Of a stretch of 13,741 nucleotides of DNA, positions 1-6,683 are shown in pieces. Origin of the DNA: Phycisphaerae bacterium (GTDB taxonomy: Bacteria; Planctomycetota; Phycisphaerae; UBA1845; Fen-1342); the NCBI GenBank assembly GCA_022842805.1, contig JALHOX010000068.1, positions 1-13,741 on the forward strand, read 5' to 3'. The notes under the pieces were generated by a model. That model saw only the letters and a program-made list of their open reading frames with translations. It was not told where the DNA came from and ran no database searches. Numbering within the stretch: position 1 is the stretch's first letter; each line of letters begins with the position of its first letter. Both the position numbers and the translations under genes were made by a program.

Positions 1-29
1 ATTCGCATCTGATTCGTCGGTGATGCCGC

Positions 30-58
30 TTGCCACTTCGCTTCAAGCGCTTTAGAAA
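30..58 (+). promoter_or_regulatory. candidate sigma-70-type promoter for the nrf cluster
   Basis: A TTGCCA box (30-35, five of six matches to TTGACA) is followed after 17 bases by TAGAAA (53-58, four of six matches to TATAAT). Transcription would start near 65 and give a leader of about 40 bases before nrfH. It is the only reasonable promoter seen upstream of nrfH in the window, but the -10 box is weak and no FNR-type TTGAT-N4-ATCAA site was seen. Confidence 0.35.
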
Positions 59-69
59 CAACTGAAGCG
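39..69. repeat. inverted repeat overlapping the candidate nrf promoter
   Basis: CGCTTCA (39-45) and TGAAGCG (63-69) are perfect 7-base complements separated by 17 bases. The repeat spans the spacer, the -10 box and the likely start site of the candidate promoter, so it could be an operator or a hairpin at the transcript start. No known regulator is matched. Confidence 0.35.
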
Positions 70-103
70 TCGGCGGCAGGCTCGCAATGAGAGGCGGCAG
101 CGA

Positions 104-664
104 ATGAGTTCTCATCGGCCGGATTCGCGGGTTGAGCAGGGGAGCCAGACGAATGCTGTGTCCGCGGCGGCGCTCGACGACCAAGTCGCCGCGCGGGCGG
201 GGCGGCGCGGGCCGGCGCTGTTCATGCTTGTGGCGGTTTCGGTGCTGCTGGGGCTATTGGCGGGCGTTGGCGGGTTCACATTTGTCTACGCCAAGGGCGG
301 TTCGTACCTGACGAATGACGCGGCGGCGTGCGCGAATTGTCACATCATGCGCGAGCAGTACGAAGGCTGGCAGCGGTCGAGCCATCACGCCGTCGCGACG
401 TGTAACGACTGTCACGCGCCGCACGATTTTCTCGGCAAGTATTGGACGAAGGCCGAGAACGGCGCGCGACATTCTTGGGCCTTTACGACCGGTTGGTTTC
501 ACGAACCGATTCAGATCACGCGGGGAAATCTGGCCGTCACCGAAGGCGCGTGTCGCCACTGCCATGCTGAACTGACCGCTGCGATCGATGGGCACGGGGC
601 GGCGGCGGAGGGCCGGGAGCTCTCCTGTGTGCGATGTCATCGGTCGGTCGGCCACCTGCATTGA
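104..664 (+). CDS. nrfH: NrfH, tetraheme cytochrome c quinol dehydrogenase subunit
   Basis: Membrane-anchored NapC/NirT-family cytochrome that takes electrons from the quinol pool and passes them to NrfA on the periplasmic side. The 186-residue protein has an unusually long 36-residue hydrophilic N-terminus, one membrane helix (about 37-62), then four CXXCH heme sites: C76-H80, C100-H104, C150-H154 and C175-H179. The first reads CANCHIM, the CXXCHXM form in which NrfH uses the methionine (M82) as heme ligand. The KYWTKAENG stretch after heme 2 is also typical of NrfH. Length is slightly above the usual 150-180 residues because of the N-terminal tail. AGAGG at 90-94 lies 9 bases before the ATG and supports this start. 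nrfA follows after 33 bases. NapC-type proteins are the alternative, but the direct nrfA neighbour settles the role. Confidence 0.93.
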   Translation: MSSHRPDSRVEQGSQTNAVSAAALDDQVAARAGRRGPALFMLVAVSVLLGLLAGVGGFTFVYAKGGSYLTNDAAACANCHIMREQYEGWQRSSHHAVATCNDCHAPHDFLGKYWTKAENGARHSWAFTTGWFHEPIQITRGNLAVTEGACRHCHAELTAAIDGHGAAAEGRELSCVRCHRSVGHLH

Positions 665-665
665 A

Positions 666-683
666 GCTCGCCCCCAGGCGAGC
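666..683 (+). other. nrfH-nrfA intergenic stem-loop
   Basis: GCTCGCC (666-672) and GGCGAGC (677-683) form a perfect 7-bp GC-rich stem closed by a CCCA loop. It starts 2 bases after the nrfH stop and ends right before the nrfA Shine-Dalgarno (GGGAG, 685-689). No T-run follows, so it is not a standard terminator. It may protect processed mRNA ends or set the nrfA:nrfH translation ratio; that role is inference. Confidence 0.6.
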
Positions 684-697
684 CGGGAGAACTTGCG

Positions 698-2176
698 ATG
701 AGTGCTAAAGAAAACAAAATTGCACGAACGCCGCGTCGGCCGCTGAGTCTGGACCCGATGGCCCGGTTGCGCGTGCGCCGCGGTGCGACGAGCACGGGCG
801 CCCTGATCGGTGTCGCGCTGATCACCGCGATCGCCGCTTTTGGCGTGATGGCGTTGCTGATGAACATCGCCGAGCGAAAGCAGGAGGGGCGCAATCCGTT
901 TTTTCGCGTGGTGGAGTTGACCGACGACACGCACGACCCGGCTCAGTGGGGCAAGAACTTCCCTTATCAATACGACAGCTACAAGCGCACCGTGGACATG
1001 CTTCGGACGCGCTTCGGCGGCAGCGAGGCCGAGCCGCGCACGCCGACGTCGAAAGACCCGCGGGAGGCGGCGTCGTTTTCGCGGGTTGAGGAAGACCCGC
1101 GGCTGAAGGTGATGTGGGCGGGGTACGCGTTTGCCGTGGATTTTCGCGAGGAGCGCGGCCATGCCTACATGCTCGAAGATCAGACCTACACCGAGCGTGT
1201 GACGGACTTCAAGCAGCCGGGCACCTGCATCAACTGCCACGCCTCGACTTATGAGGCATACAAGAAGCTGGGCGACGGCGACCTGCAGGCGGGCTTCGAC
1301 AAGCTGAATGCGATGCCCTATAGCGAAGCGCGCACGCATGTCAGTCGCTCGGTTGCGTGCGTCGACTGTCACGATGCAGAGTCGATGGCGCTGCGGATCA
1401 CGCGGCCGGCGTTCATGAAAGCGATCGCGATCGTGAAGGAGAGCCAGGGCTTGCCCGGCTACGACGTGAACCGCGACGCTACGCGCCAGGAGATGCGCTC
1501 ATTCGTGTGCGCTCAGTGCCACGTCGAGTATTACTTCGCCGGGGCGGAAAAGCGGCTGACATATCCGTGGATGAAGGGGCTGAAGGCGGACGAGATCTTG
1601 GCGTATTACACGGAGACCGGCTTCAAGGACTGGACTCACGCGAAGACCGGCGCTCCGATGTTGAAGGCGCAGCACCCCGAGTTTGAGATGTGGAACCAGG
1701 GCACGCATGCGCGGGCGGGCGTGAGCTGTGCCGATTGTCACATGCCCTATACCCGTGTCGGTGCGATGAAGGTGAGCGACCACCACGTGCGCAGCCCGCT
1801 GCTCAATATCGCCAATGCGTGCCAGACCTGTCATAAGGCATCGGAGGCCGAACTGCTCGATCGGGCGGAGACGATCCAGAGCCGCACCGCGTTCAGCCTG
1901 GGCCTCGCGCTCGATGCGCTGGTCGAGCTCGTGAACGACATTGAGGCGCGCATGAAGGCCGGGGCGGGCGACAGCGAACTCGAGGAAGCCCGCGGCTGGC
2001 ATCGCAAGGCGTCGTTTCTGATTGACTTCGTCTCGGCCGAAAACAGCAGCGGCTTTCATGCGGATCAGGAGTCGGTGCGTGTGTTGACGCTGGCGCTGGA
2101 CTATTGCCGCAAGGGGCAGAACGCGCTGCGAAATCGCGCGACGAGTATTCCCGGCGTCGCCCGAGCGGCGCAATAA
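698..2176 (+). CDS. nrfA: NrfA, ammonia-forming cytochrome c nitrite reductase
   Basis: Periplasmic pentaheme enzyme that reduces nitrite to ammonium with six electrons. The 492-residue protein has a 33-residue basic N-terminus and one hydrophobic segment (about 34-55) that acts as signal or anchor. Five heme sites are visible: C177-H181, C221-H225, C271-H275, C344-H348 and C375-H379. By alignment to E. coli NrfA the first site corresponds to the catalytic heme, normally CXXCK, but here it is CINCH. Active-site elements are kept: R167 (matching catalytic Arg), the CHVEYYF tyrosines 278-279 and the KAQH motif at 323-326, which is diagnostic for NrfA and holds the catalytic histidine. The late GFHADQE histidine fits a distal heme ligand. 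GGGAG at 685-689 sits 8 bases before the ATG; M21 (758) would give a more usual signal peptide but has a poor ribosome site. No nrfEFG-type lyase genes are seen, consistent with a lysine-free heme motif. The stop overlaps the next start. Confidence 0.96.
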   Translation: MSAKENKIARTPRRPLSLDPMARLRVRRGATSTGALIGVALITAIAAFGVMALLMNIAERKQEGRNPFFRVVELTDDTHDPAQWGKNFPYQYDSYKRTVDMLRTRFGGSEAEPRTPTSKDPREAASFSRVEEDPRLKVMWAGYAFAVDFREERGHAYMLEDQTYTERVTDFKQPGTCINCHASTYEAYKKLGDGDLQAGFDKLNAMPYSEARTHVSRSVACVDCHDAESMALRITRPAFMKAIAIVKESQGLPGYDVNRDATRQEMRSFVCAQCHVEYYFAGAEKRLTYPWMKGLKADEILAYYTETGFKDWTHAKTGAPMLKAQHPEFEMWNQGTHARAGVSCADCHMPYTRVGAMKVSDHHVRSPLLNIANACQTCHKASEAELLDRAETIQSRTAFSLGLALDALVELVNDIEARMKAGAGDSELEEARGWHRKASFLIDFVSAENSSGFHADQESVRVLTLALDYCRKGQNALRNRATSIPGVARAAQ

Positions 2177-3693
2177 TGCCGTTCATGCATTTTCATGCGA
2201 GTTGCCGAGCGACCGCCCTCCTTACCGTTGCGCTTCTCGCCGCGCCCGCCGCGTCGGCGCAGGTACCCACGTCGCAGCCGGCCTCCGGCTTTGCGCTCAC
2301 ACCGGAACCGACGAGCGCCCCCGTCAAGCCGGTGGCCAGCGCGCCGACGAAACTGCCCGGCCCGAAATATTTCCTGCTGCGCTACAACGATGATTTCCGC
2401 TATCTCGACGGTCCGGCGGGAAGCTACACGCCCGACCTTTTCGATCCGCTCAAGAACATTCGATTCGGCGAAGACTGGCGCCTGCGTTTCGGCGGCGAAT
2501 ATCGCGTCCGCATCGAGTCGAACACCAACGAGACGCTGGGCAGTTTCGACCGCACGCAGGACACCTACGCGCCGCATCGGCTCTACGCCCACGCCGATCT
2601 TCACTATCGCGAGTTGTTCCGCGTATTCGTCGAGACCATCAACGCGCGCATCGAGGATCGCGATACGCCGAAACGTCCGATTGATGAGAACCGCTGGGAT
2701 TTCCACCAGCTTTTCGGCGATGTTCGCGTGCTGGGCGAAGAGGTGCCGCTGACGCTGCGGGTCGGGCGACAGGAGCTGGCCTACGGCGCCGAGCGACTCG
2801 TTTCCATCCTCGACTGGGCCAACGCCCGCCGCCGCTTTGACGGCGCGAAGCTTTTCTGGAGCGACGAGGCCTGGAACATCGACGTCTGGTACATGCGGCC
2901 GATCGTGATCGATCTTGCGCTGCAGCGCAACCGCGAGATGGACCATTACGACGAGGATCAGCACTTTTACGGCGCCTACGCGACGTACAAAAAAATCCCG
3001 AATCACGTGCTCGACGTTTACTTTCTGGCGCTCGTCAATCGCGGCGATGTTCGGAACGCCAACGGCGAGGTGGGCGACCTGTCGGTCTATACCTACGGGG
3101 CGCGCTTCGGCGGGAAAAGCGGGGCATGGGACTACGACGCGGAAGCCTCGGGGCAGTTTGGTCGTTGGGCCGGCGACTATGTGCAGGCCTGGCAGCTCGC
3201 GCTCGACGGCGGATACACGTTGAAGGATGTGTCGTGGACGCCGCGGCTGGGGGCGGGCGTTGACATCGCCAGCGGCGACAAAAACCCCAACGATGAATCG
3301 CACGGGACGTTCAATCAGCTTTTCCCGCTGGCCCATGCGTACCTTGGGTTCGGCGACCAGTTTGCGCGCGAGAACATCATCGCGCCGAATGTCAGCCTGA
3401 CGCTCAAGCCGTCGCAGAAAGTTACACTGCTGTCGCGTTACTCCGCCTTCTGGGCCTATCACCTGCGCGACGCGCTCTACGGCGTCAGCGGCGCCCCGTC
3501 GCGGCGGAACGTGAACGGTGTCTCGGGCGCCGAGTTTGGTCACGAGATCGACGTCACGCTCAACTACGCGATCGACGCACATCAATCGGTGTTGCTGGGC
3601 TGGACGCATTTCTGGTCCGGTGAATTTGTGCGCCAGACCGGCCCCTCGGACAACCAGGACTTTTTCTATCTGATGTACACGATTAAGTTTTAG
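2176..3693 (+). CDS. alginate-export-type outer-membrane beta-barrel protein
   Basis: Predicted 505-residue outer-membrane channel. Residues 1-28 form a signal peptide with a probable cut after ASA (A28), then comes a Pro/Thr-rich linker (about 31-62) and a long region of alternating polar and aromatic residues ending in YTIKF, the C-terminal phenylalanine usual for barrels. RFGGEYRVRIES (about 104-115) and the LTLRVGRQELAYGAERL stretch resemble the alginate-export (AlgE-like) family, which is often found in planctomycetes without any link to alginate. I chose the ATG at 2176 because it overlaps the nrfA stop (TAATG), giving translational coupling; an in-frame ATG at 2104 would add 24 charged residues ahead of the signal peptide and lie inside nrfA. 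Coupling to nrfA suggests a channel for nitrite, nitrate or ammonium, but the substrate is not shown by the sequence. Confidence 0.85.
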   Translation: MPFMHFHASCRATALLTVALLAAPAASAQVPTSQPASGFALTPEPTSAPVKPVASAPTKLPGPKYFLLRYNDDFRYLDGPAGSYTPDLFDPLKNIRFGEDWRLRFGGEYRVRIESNTNETLGSFDRTQDTYAPHRLYAHADLHYRELFRVFVETINARIEDRDTPKRPIDENRWDFHQLFGDVRVLGEEVPLTLRVGRQELAYGAERLVSILDWANARRRFDGAKLFWSDEAWNIDVWYMRPIVIDLALQRNREMDHYDEDQHFYGAYATYKKIPNHVLDVYFLALVNRGDVRNANGEVGDLSVYTYGARFGGKSGAWDYDAEASGQFGRWAGDYVQAWQLALDGGYTLKDVSWTPRLGAGVDIASGDKNPNDESHGTFNQLFPLAHAYLGFGDQFARENIIAPNVSLTLKPSQKVTLLSRYSAFWAYHLRDALYGVSGAPSRRNVNGVSGAEFGHEIDVTLNYAIDAHQSVLLGWTHFWSGEFVRQTGPSDNQDFFYLMYTIKF

Positions 3694-3752
3694 CGCGCCG
3701 CGTAAGATCGCTGCGCGACGCTTGCGTAAATGCTCAACACGGAGAACCGCAA

Positions 3753-3941
3753 ATGAAGCTGATTCGTTTGGAAGGACGAGGGCGCTGGGTCGCATTGCTG
3801 ATCGTGGCTGCGCCGCTGCTGGCCGGCGCCGAGTGTTCGCGCAATACGGTCGCGCAGTCTGCGGCGACGACGGCGGCGAACGTCTTTGTCACGCAACTCG
3901 TGACGACGTTTTTCCAGCAACTCACCGCGGCGCAGCCCTGA
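3753..3941 (+). CDS. small exported protein of unknown function
   Basis: 62 residues with a basic N-terminus, a hydrophobic stretch (about 12-24) and then LLAGAEC (C28). It looks like a signal peptide; C28 could be a lipoprotein cysteine, but glutamate at the -1 position is unusual for a lipobox, so signal peptidase I cleavage after AGA is equally possible. The mature part is only 34-37 residues, rich in Ala, Thr and Gln, with an amphipathic-looking segment NVFVTQLVTTFFQQL. GGAG at 3741-3744 lies 8 bases before the ATG, which supports translation. It follows the barrel gene by 59 bases on the same strand and may be part of the nrf transcript. I do not recognise a family. Confidence 0.65.
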   Translation: MKLIRLEGRGRWVALLIVAAPLLAGAECSRNTVAQSAATTAANVFVTQLVTTFFQQLTAAQP

Positions 3942-4122
3942 ACCGATGGGCGAATTTGCGACGAACGCGGATCGAAATGATGCGCGGATCGGCTTGGGGC
4001 CGGGTCGTGGGGCGAGCGGGAACGTGCTCCAAGGCCTGCGTTTTGCGCCGGTCCGGGGCCGGGCTGAGGCCTGGCCGCCGCCGCTTTCGCCCGATCTTCG
4101 CACAAAGCGTCGTCGCCCCCAC

Positions 4123-4151
4123 TTGGCAGGCGGCAAAATCGTTCCTACTAT
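4123..4151 (+). promoter_or_regulatory. sigma-70-type promoter of acpP-fabF
   Basis: TTGGCA (4123-4128, five of six consensus matches) and TACTAT (4146-4151, five of six) are separated by exactly 17 bases. It is the best promoter match in the window. A start near 4158 would give a leader of roughly 200 bases in front of acpP. Confidence 0.65.
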
Positions 4152-4287
4152 TCGCGGAATCGACGCTGGACGGCGGGCGCTCCGCCGAATCGCACCGTCG
4201 TCGAATGAGGAGCCGACAGCCGCTCGACCGGGCGTGGTGCAGGGTCGAAATGCGGCGGATGTCGGAGTCAGGCGATCGCGAGACAGA

Positions 4288-4323
4288 AGCGCGCGGTTGG
4301 CGGCTGGTCGGCCGAGGCGCGCT
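4288..4323 (+). promoter_or_regulatory. nested hairpin in the acpP leader
   Basis: AGCGCGC (4288-4294) pairs perfectly with GCGCGCT (4317-4323), and inside it CGGC (4301-4304) pairs with GCCG (4311-4314). The structure ends 18 bases before the acpP Shine-Dalgarno. It could affect translation or RNA stability of a highly expressed gene. No known riboswitch class is recognised. Confidence 0.4.
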
Positions 4324-4341
4324 GGTATGCAAGGACTGATC

Positions 4342-4348
4342 AGGAGGT
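4342..4348 (+). promoter_or_regulatory. ribosome binding site that fixes the acpP GTG start
   Basis: A perfect AGGAGGT lies 7 bases before the GTG at 4356. No ATG is available at a proper distance, so this site decides the non-ATG start. Confidence 0.85.
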
Positions 4349-4355
4349 AACGCCT

Positions 4356-4610
4356 GTGCCGGAAATCGCGGAAGTCGAATCGAAGGTTAAGAAGATCGTG
4401 GCCGAGCAGATGAGCGTCTCGGAAGAGGAAATCTCGAAGCAGACCTCCTTTGTGAACGATCTCAACGCCGATTCGCTCGATAGCGTCGAGTTGATCATGG
4501 AGTTTGAGGACGAATTTGATATCAGCATTCCGGACGAGGAAGCTGAGAAGATTCAGACGGTTGGACAGGCCGTCGATTACATCACGGCCCATCTGAACAA
4601 GAACGGCTAA
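4356..4610 (+). CDS. acpP: acyl carrier protein
   Basis: Small acidic cytosolic carrier of fatty-acyl chains for type II fatty-acid synthesis. The 84-residue protein has the usual four-helix pattern and the phosphopantetheine site NADSLDSVELIMEFE with attachment serine S40. The acidic helix II after it is the docking face for FabF and other synthase enzymes. Length is normal (75-85). Translation starts at GTG behind a perfect ribosome site. fabF follows 34 bases downstream on the same strand, the common acpP-fabF pairing. Expression is probably from the promoter at 4123-4151. Confidence 0.97.
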   Translation: MPEIAEVESKVKKIVAEQMSVSEEEISKQTSFVNDLNADSLDSVELIMEFEDEFDISIPDEEAEKIQTVGQAVDYITAHLNKNG

Positions 4611-4644
4611 ATTCTTTAGAGAGACGCGCGGCGAGGTGGCCGGG

Positions 4645-5883
4645 ATGAGTCAGCGACGGGTTGTGATCACCGGGGTCGGCGCCATCACGCCGCTGGGGGC
4701 TTCCGCCGCGGCGTTGTGGGATGGCCTGCTCAGCGGGCAGTCGGGCATTCGCCCGGTTACGCATTTCGACGCTTCGCCGTTCGACGTGCGGTTCGGCGGC
4801 CATTGCGCCGATTTCGACCCCGATAAACACCTCGATAAGCGTGCGGCGAAGCGGATGGATCGCGTCGTCCAGCTCGCGGTCGCGGCCGGTAAGCAGGCCG
4901 TTGCCGAGAGCGGCGTCTCCGCCGACAAGATGGACCAGACGCGCTTCGGCGTGATCGTGGGCACGGGCATCGGCGGGCTAAGCGAGCTGGAAGAGCAGCA
5001 CCTGCGGCTGATGCAGAAGGGGCCCAGCAAGGTTTCGGCGTTCACCATTCCGAAGCTGATGGCCAACGCCGCCGCCGGTCACCTGGCGATCGAGTTCGGC
5101 GCACAGGGCATCAGCACGACGGTCGCCACGGCCTGCGCCTCTGCCGGCAACGCGATGGCCGACGCGCTGGCGGCCATCCGCCGGGGCATCGCCGAAGTCA
5201 TCATCACCGGCGGCACCGAAGCGTCGCTGACGCCGCTGGGCGTGGCGGCCTTTGCGGCCATGAAGGCCCTGAGCACGCGTAACGACGACCCGGCCCGCGC
5301 CTGCCGTCCGTTCGACAAGGATCGCGACGGTTTCGTGCTGAGCGAAGGGGCTGGCATCCTCGTTTTTGAAGAGCTCGAGCACGCGAAACGTCGCGGTGCG
5401 CCGATTTTGTGCGAAGTGCTCGGCGCGGGAGCGACGACCGACGCCGGCGACATGGTCGCCCCCGATCCCGAGGGTCGCGGTTCCGGCCGCGCGATCATGC
5501 TCGCTTTGCGCGACGCAGGCGTGAACCCCAGCGACATCGACTACATCAACGCCCACGCCACCAGCACCCCGCTGGGCGACGTGGCCGAGACCGTCGCCAT
5601 CAAACGCGTCTTCGGCGATCACGCCCGCAAGGTCGCGATCAGCAGCACCAAGAGCGCCACAGGTCACCTGCTCGGCGCCAGCGGAGGCGTCGAGACCATC
5701 GCCTGCATTCGCGCGATTCAGCACAAGGTCGTGCCGCCGACGATCAATCTCGAGCAGCCCGATGAGCAGTGCGATCTCGACTACACCCCCAAGACGCCGC
5801 GCGACCGCAATGTCCGCGTCGCGCTGAACAACTCGTTCGGCTTCGGCGGCCATAACGCGTGCCTGGTGCTCCGCGCGATCTGA
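4645..5883 (+). CDS. fabF: beta-ketoacyl-ACP synthase II
   Basis: Condensing enzyme that joins malonyl-ACP to acyl-ACP and elongates fatty acids in the cytosol. The protein is 412 residues, the usual FabF size. The Cys-His-His triad is C164 (ATACASAGNA), H304 (NAHATSTPLGD) and H341 (SATGHLLGASGG), each one position off E. coli FabF numbering; the conserved lysine of STKSATGH and the C-terminal NSFGFGGHN loop are present. I start at the ATG at 4645 (MSQRRVVITG, a typical FabF beginning) with GAGG at 4633-4636 eight bases upstream; a GTG at 4636 in frame would add three residues. It pairs with acpP in one operon. KS-alpha of an aromatic polyketide cluster is excluded by the lack of a chain-length-factor partner. 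Confidence 0.96.
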   Translation: MSQRRVVITGVGAITPLGASAAALWDGLLSGQSGIRPVTHFDASPFDVRFGGHCADFDPDKHLDKRAAKRMDRVVQLAVAAGKQAVAESGVSADKMDQTRFGVIVGTGIGGLSELEEQHLRLMQKGPSKVSAFTIPKLMANAAAGHLAIEFGAQGISTTVATACASAGNAMADALAAIRRGIAEVIITGGTEASLTPLGVAAFAAMKALSTRNDDPARACRPFDKDRDGFVLSEGAGILVFEELEHAKRRGAPILCEVLGAGATTDAGDMVAPDPEGRGSGRAIMLALRDAGVNPSDIDYINAHATSTPLGDVAETVAIKRVFGDHARKVAISSTKSATGHLLGASGGVETIACIRAIQHKVVPPTINLEQPDEQCDLDYTPKTPRDRNVRVALNNSFGFGGHNACLVLRAI

Positions 5884-5980
5884 GAAGTGAGTTTCGAGTG
5901 CAGAGTGTCGAGTTGAAGACGTCGCGTGCGGGGCTGTTCTCCTAACTCGAAACTCTGCTCTCGTACTTCGACACTTTCTC
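5884..5980. repeat. imperfect inverted repeat of an 11-bp unit downstream of fabF
   Basis: The region starts right after the fabF stop. GAGTTTCGAGT occurs at 5889-5899, with one mismatch at 5903-5913, and in exact reverse complement at 5945-5955; a degenerate fourth copy is near 5965-5975. As a hairpin, 5900-5914 pairs with 5944-5958 at 14 of 15 positions, and outer arms add partial pairing. There is no clear T-run, so it is a weak terminator candidate; it may be a copy of a dispersed intergenic repeat. Confidence 0.6.
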
Positions 5981-5990
5981 TGGTGCCCCC

Positions 5991-6683
5991 ATGATCGATG
6001 CCGCCGCTGATCAGATTTGCGCGATCGGCCGCCGCGCCTATTCGCGCGGGCTCGTCGCCGGCATGGAGGGCAACATCTCCGTTCGACTGGATGAGCGGCG
6101 CGTCCTCTGCACGCCGACGATGCACTGCAAAGGCACGCTCACGCCCGCGGATCTCTGTGTGATCGATCTCGAGGGCCGCCGCCTCGAAGGCGCCCGCAGG
6201 GCCAGCAGCGAGATGCCGATGCACCTGGCGGCCTACGCGGCCGACGCCGGCGTGCGGGCCGTCGTGCACCTGCACCCGCCCTATGCGACGACCTTCGCCG
6301 TGCTGGGCGAGAGCGTGCCGACGGGCCATCTTCCGGAGGCGGAGATCTTCTTCGGCGCGGTGCCGCTGGTGCCCTATGCCACGACCGGGACGGCGGCGAT
6401 GGGCGACGTGCTGCGACCGTTTGTTCGCGAGCATTGCGTTGCGCTGCTGGAGAATCACGGCGCGGTCAGTTGGGCGGTCGATCTCGAACGCGCGTACTGC
6501 CTGATCGAATCGCTGGAGGCCGTTTGTCGCGTCGTGCATCAGGCCCGCCAGATCGGCACGCCGCGCGAGATCGCTGCGGAAAAGCGCCGCGAACTGGCCG
6601 ACCTGCGCGTCCGCGTGCGCGAGGCGATGCGTCAGCCGACGGCCCCCGCTTCGACCGGAGCACGGTGGCAGGCGCTGGAATGA
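5991..6683 (+). CDS. class II aldolase / adducin family protein
   Basis: Probable zinc-dependent cytosolic aldolase of the L-fuculose-phosphate aldolase / ribulose-phosphate epimerase superfamily; the true sugar phosphate or methylthioribulose substrate cannot be read from the sequence. The 230-residue length fits. Visible elements: GNISVR (27-32), the phosphate-binding type loop; SSEMPMH with acid/base glutamate E74; zinc ligands H93 and H95 in HLHPPYATT; and the third zinc histidine H156 in ENHG. All metal ligands are present, so it should be active. The ATG at 5991 has no clear Shine-Dalgarno (GGTGCCCCC precedes it), but the sequence becomes family-like within a few residues, so no later start fits. 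Its stop overlaps the nth start by four bases (ATGA). Confidence 0.88.
   Translation: MIDAAADQICAIGRRAYSRGLVAGMEGNISVRLDERRVLCTPTMHCKGTLTPADLCVIDLEGRRLEGARRASSEMPMHLAAYAADAGVRAVVHLHPPYATTFAVLGESVPTGHLPEAEIFFGAVPLVPYATTGTAAMGDVLRPFVREHCVALLENHGAVSWAVDLERAYCLIESLEAVCRVVHQARQIGTPREIAAEKRRELADLRVRVREAMRQPTAPASTGARWQALE

Larger units (their letters stand above)
3942..4355. other. non-coding stretch between the nrf and acpP operons
   Basis: No convincing gene is seen in these 414 bases: open frames overlap in several phases, are Arg-rich and have no ribosome sites. Contents: a direct repeat CGCGGATCG (3966-3974 and 3983-3991); a GC-rich hairpin 4057-4064 / 4069-4076 with TGAG loop and one G-U pair, without a T-run; a promoter (4123-4151); a short perfect hairpin CGGCGG (4171-4176) / CCGCCG (4182-4187); and the structured element 4288-4323 before the acpP ribosome site. 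Confidence 0.6.

Noticed and set aside
254..1372. 372-codon open frame on the minus strand opposite nrfH and nrfA
   Set aside because: Arg/His/Val-rich product, no ribosome site or recognisable family, and it lies opposite two clear heme proteins.
2101..3795. 564-codon open frame on the minus strand opposite the barrel gene
   Set aside because: High GC creates long antisense frames; the plus strand encodes a signal peptide and barrel pattern in the same place.
3722..4350. Plus-strand open frames ending at 4339 and 4350 close to acpP
   Set aside because: Arg-rich, mutually overlapping, no ribosome sites, and they run through the promoter and hairpins of the leader.
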